Source: Cichorium intybus (lineage: Eukaryota > Streptophyta > Magnoliopsida > Asterales > Asteraceae). Taken from it: a stretch of DNA of 64,000 bases. Positions 62,403 through 64,000 of the stretch are shown piece after piece. The stretch lies in assembly GCA_023525715.1 (NCBI GenBank), contig CM042010.1:86671384-86735383 (forward strand). The letters are read 5' to 3'. A program made the translations under genes and the position numbers. The notes under the pieces are model-generated. The model had not been told where the DNA came from, ran no database searches, and saw only the letters and a list, made by a program, of their open reading frames with translations. The first letter of the stretch is position 1. Each line of letters opens with the position of its first letter.

Positions 62403-62553
62403 TAATTCTACTAGTAATAGTCTAATATATAAATTCTACATATTACTAGAAAACCGCTATACCACCGCTATACCACCGCGAAAACCGCAAAATTAAATAT
62501 CGGTATGTTACCGCGATTACGATTTTTACCGCGATAACTGCATAGTGTGTGTG

Positions 62554-62640
62554 TGTGTATGTATATGTACGTGTATAAGCCTTAATCCCTTACCCATAAG
62601 CCTAAACCAAAAACATAAGCCCTAAGTTTTAATTATCAAA
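62554..62640. repeat. Telomere-like words, last piece of base DNA
   Basis: After the TG run, words such as AAGCCTTAATCCC, TACCCATAAGCC and ATAAGCCCTAAG continue the C-rich degenerate series of 60285-60367. This supports removal of 60590-62545 as an insertion. Confidence 0.5.
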
Positions 62641-64000
62641 TAAATATGATATTTGATAATTAAATATATAACATATTTATTTGAATTTTATTAAAATCAT
62701 AAAATAAATAATATAATAAATAATTTATAGTATGTTAAAAGCTTATTATTTTTAGTTTTTTACCATTTAATTTTACCAAAATTTTAAAATAAAATAATTT
62801 TCCCACTTAATTTCACTGAAAATATGAAAAAATTGAAATTCCCCTAATTCCCTCTCAAATTGACTAAAATTTTAAAGTAAATTTAATTTCCCCCTTATTT
62901 TATTTTCTCAAAATCAATTAACCTATACGCCTCCAACCGTCAATAGATTTACGTTCGCGCTTCACAAAATCGACTTCCAGTTGACCTTCATGTCGACATC
63001 GCACCACCGACCGTTCACGCTTCACGAATCGAAAAACGTTGAGGTAGAAGATCGAGGATTTGAATGACTGTCCAGTGAGCCATTTAAACCTGATTTCCAT
63101 TTTTTGGTTTCTCATTCTCATCCTATTGTCCGATTTCCAACTCTTTAGTTTCTGTTAATCCGATTGAATTGAGCGCAATAGCTACCAAACAGCAATTTGC
63201 ACCAAATTTCAATTCCACAGAGGCTAGTTTTATTTATTTATTTGTGATTTTCTACAATACAGATCAAATCTAGGTTTTAGTTGGTGGATACTAAGTTTAA
63301 TCTCAGAATCCTCAAACCCTTTCAATGTTTTTCGTCTGCAGGTGTTTTTCAAGATAACGAAGTTGCAACTGTCTCTTGAATTCGGGTAATCTCGGGAGTC
63401 CACTTTCTATATATATCCGTATGTGGATTTACAATATCCATGAATGTGTTACTCCTGTATTTCTTTAATGATATCGTGTTTTGATCTAGTCGAGATACTA
63501 TTAGAGTATTATCCCTCTCATTTTGAACTTTCATGGTTTCATTGACTTTATAGTTGATACATGGAAGTTGGAATGTGTTTGATACTTAAAATCAAGTAAT
63601 TGCTTCCTTTAGTAAATTGAGTTCCGGAGTTAAATGTCAAATTGGGAGCTGCAGGTGAATTGTTTTGGCTCAAATGATGAGAATTTCAAACCCACAAAGA
63701 AATACTAGTTAAATTTTGTATCTTGAGTAAACAATGGTATTGTGACTAATGGACCAACTCCATTAAGGAGATAAAATTGTTAATATTACGATAAATTTCT
63801 ATTAATAATGTATTTAGGGTGGAAATTGTGTTTTATACCATATAAAGTGATATGAAGAATTATGAATCAAACAGAGAAATGCAATGTGAAGTTGAATACA
63901 TGGGTCTGATTTCGCTTATGTACGCTTGCTTGCTGAAATGGCCAACTTAAATGTACATGAACTGGTGGCTATTTGGGGATGTAATTGCAATATGTTGGAA
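62641..64000. other. AT-rich flank without a supported gene
   Basis: 62641-62900 is A/T homopolymer-rich. 62900-63350 is less AT-rich and resembles a gene leader, with a splice-acceptor-like TTTTTCGTCTGCAG ending near 63341. No ORF exceeds about 67 codons and none matches a family I know. A 5' untranslated exon of a gene to the right is possible but unproven. Confidence 0.35.

Larger units (their letters stand above)
60590..62545. mobile_element. Non-autonomous hAT-like DNA transposon
   Basis: The ends are imperfect inverted repeats: CTGGGCAGTCAATCGCG at the left and, reading inward from the right, CTATGCAGTTATCGCGG. Both subterminal regions (60600-60770 and 62450-62540) are dense in CCGCTATA, ACCGCGAT and related words, as in hAT elements whose transposase binds subterminal repeats. 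TGTGTGTG on both sides (60582-60589 and 62546-62553) fits an 8-bp target duplication, but the site is a TG repeat, so this is weak. No transposase or BED zinc finger is visible in the 1.9 kb. The interior includes unrelated AT-rich DNA and a nested MITE. Confidence 0.6.

Noticed and set aside
62918..63121. 67-residue minus-strand ORF in the right flank
   Set aside because: No family match. The same DNA looks at least as much like an untranslated leader, so there is not enough support for a gene.

Overview
The window is repeat-dominated nuclear DNA of a flowering plant, probably a eudicot. The evidence is a plant-type chromodomain Ty3/gypsy element, a plant Copia-type element, initiator-Met-tRNA primer binding sites, an RWP-RK transcription factor gene and AT-rich DNA with long (TA)n tracts. 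I cannot name the species. I see no tRNA or rRNA gene, no CRISPR array and no ordinary resident protein-coding gene.

Positions 1-25780 and 33408-39157 are one tandem array of a 30-bp satellite, about 31.5 kb in view and running off the left edge. The array has kilobase-scale higher-order duplications and recurring one-base phase slips. A 7.6-kb LTR retrotransposon (25781-33407, element 1) is inserted in it, with a 5-bp ATAAC target duplication and 1787-bp LTRs differing at about a dozen sites. It has no gag-pol. Its internal region instead carries, in antisense, a multi-exon RWP-RK (RKD-like) transcription factor gene with two apparently intact introns and its own TATA box.

From 39158 the satellite gives way to degenerate telomere-like words such as CCCATAA. 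A three-level nest of minus-strand retroelements is inserted there, and each level has a clean 5-bp target duplication. The outermost, element 4, is a small Copia-type element (39629-60038, interrupted; CTAAA duplication) with one intact gag-protease ORF and no integrase or reverse transcriptase. Element 2 (39636-57422; TTAGG) sits 7 bp inside a Copia LTR; it has 3.3-kb LTRs and a 2.9-kb interior without coding sequence, so it is LARD-like. Inside it lies element 3 (44236-52492; ACAAC), a chromovirus of Tekay/Del type with gag, protease, RT, RNase H, integrase and chromodomain. Element 3 is broken by three in-frame stops and one frameshift. A 68-bp GT...AG interval between its gag and protease looks like an intron.

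To the right of the nest the telomere-like base DNA resumes (60039-60367), followed by a long (CA)n(TA)n(TG)n tract. A hAT-like non-autonomous DNA transposon (60590-62545) is inserted in the TG run, and a Harbinger/Tourist-like MITE (61721-62402) is nested in it. The last 1.4 kb is AT-rich DNA without a gene I can support.

Most of these elements appear non-autonomous. Element 1 and the coding element 3 share the primer site, the polypurine tract with its upstream GGACGAAATCC, and LTR ends beginning TGTAAG. A Tekay-type element is therefore the likely source of machinery that moved the transcription-factor-carrying element 1.
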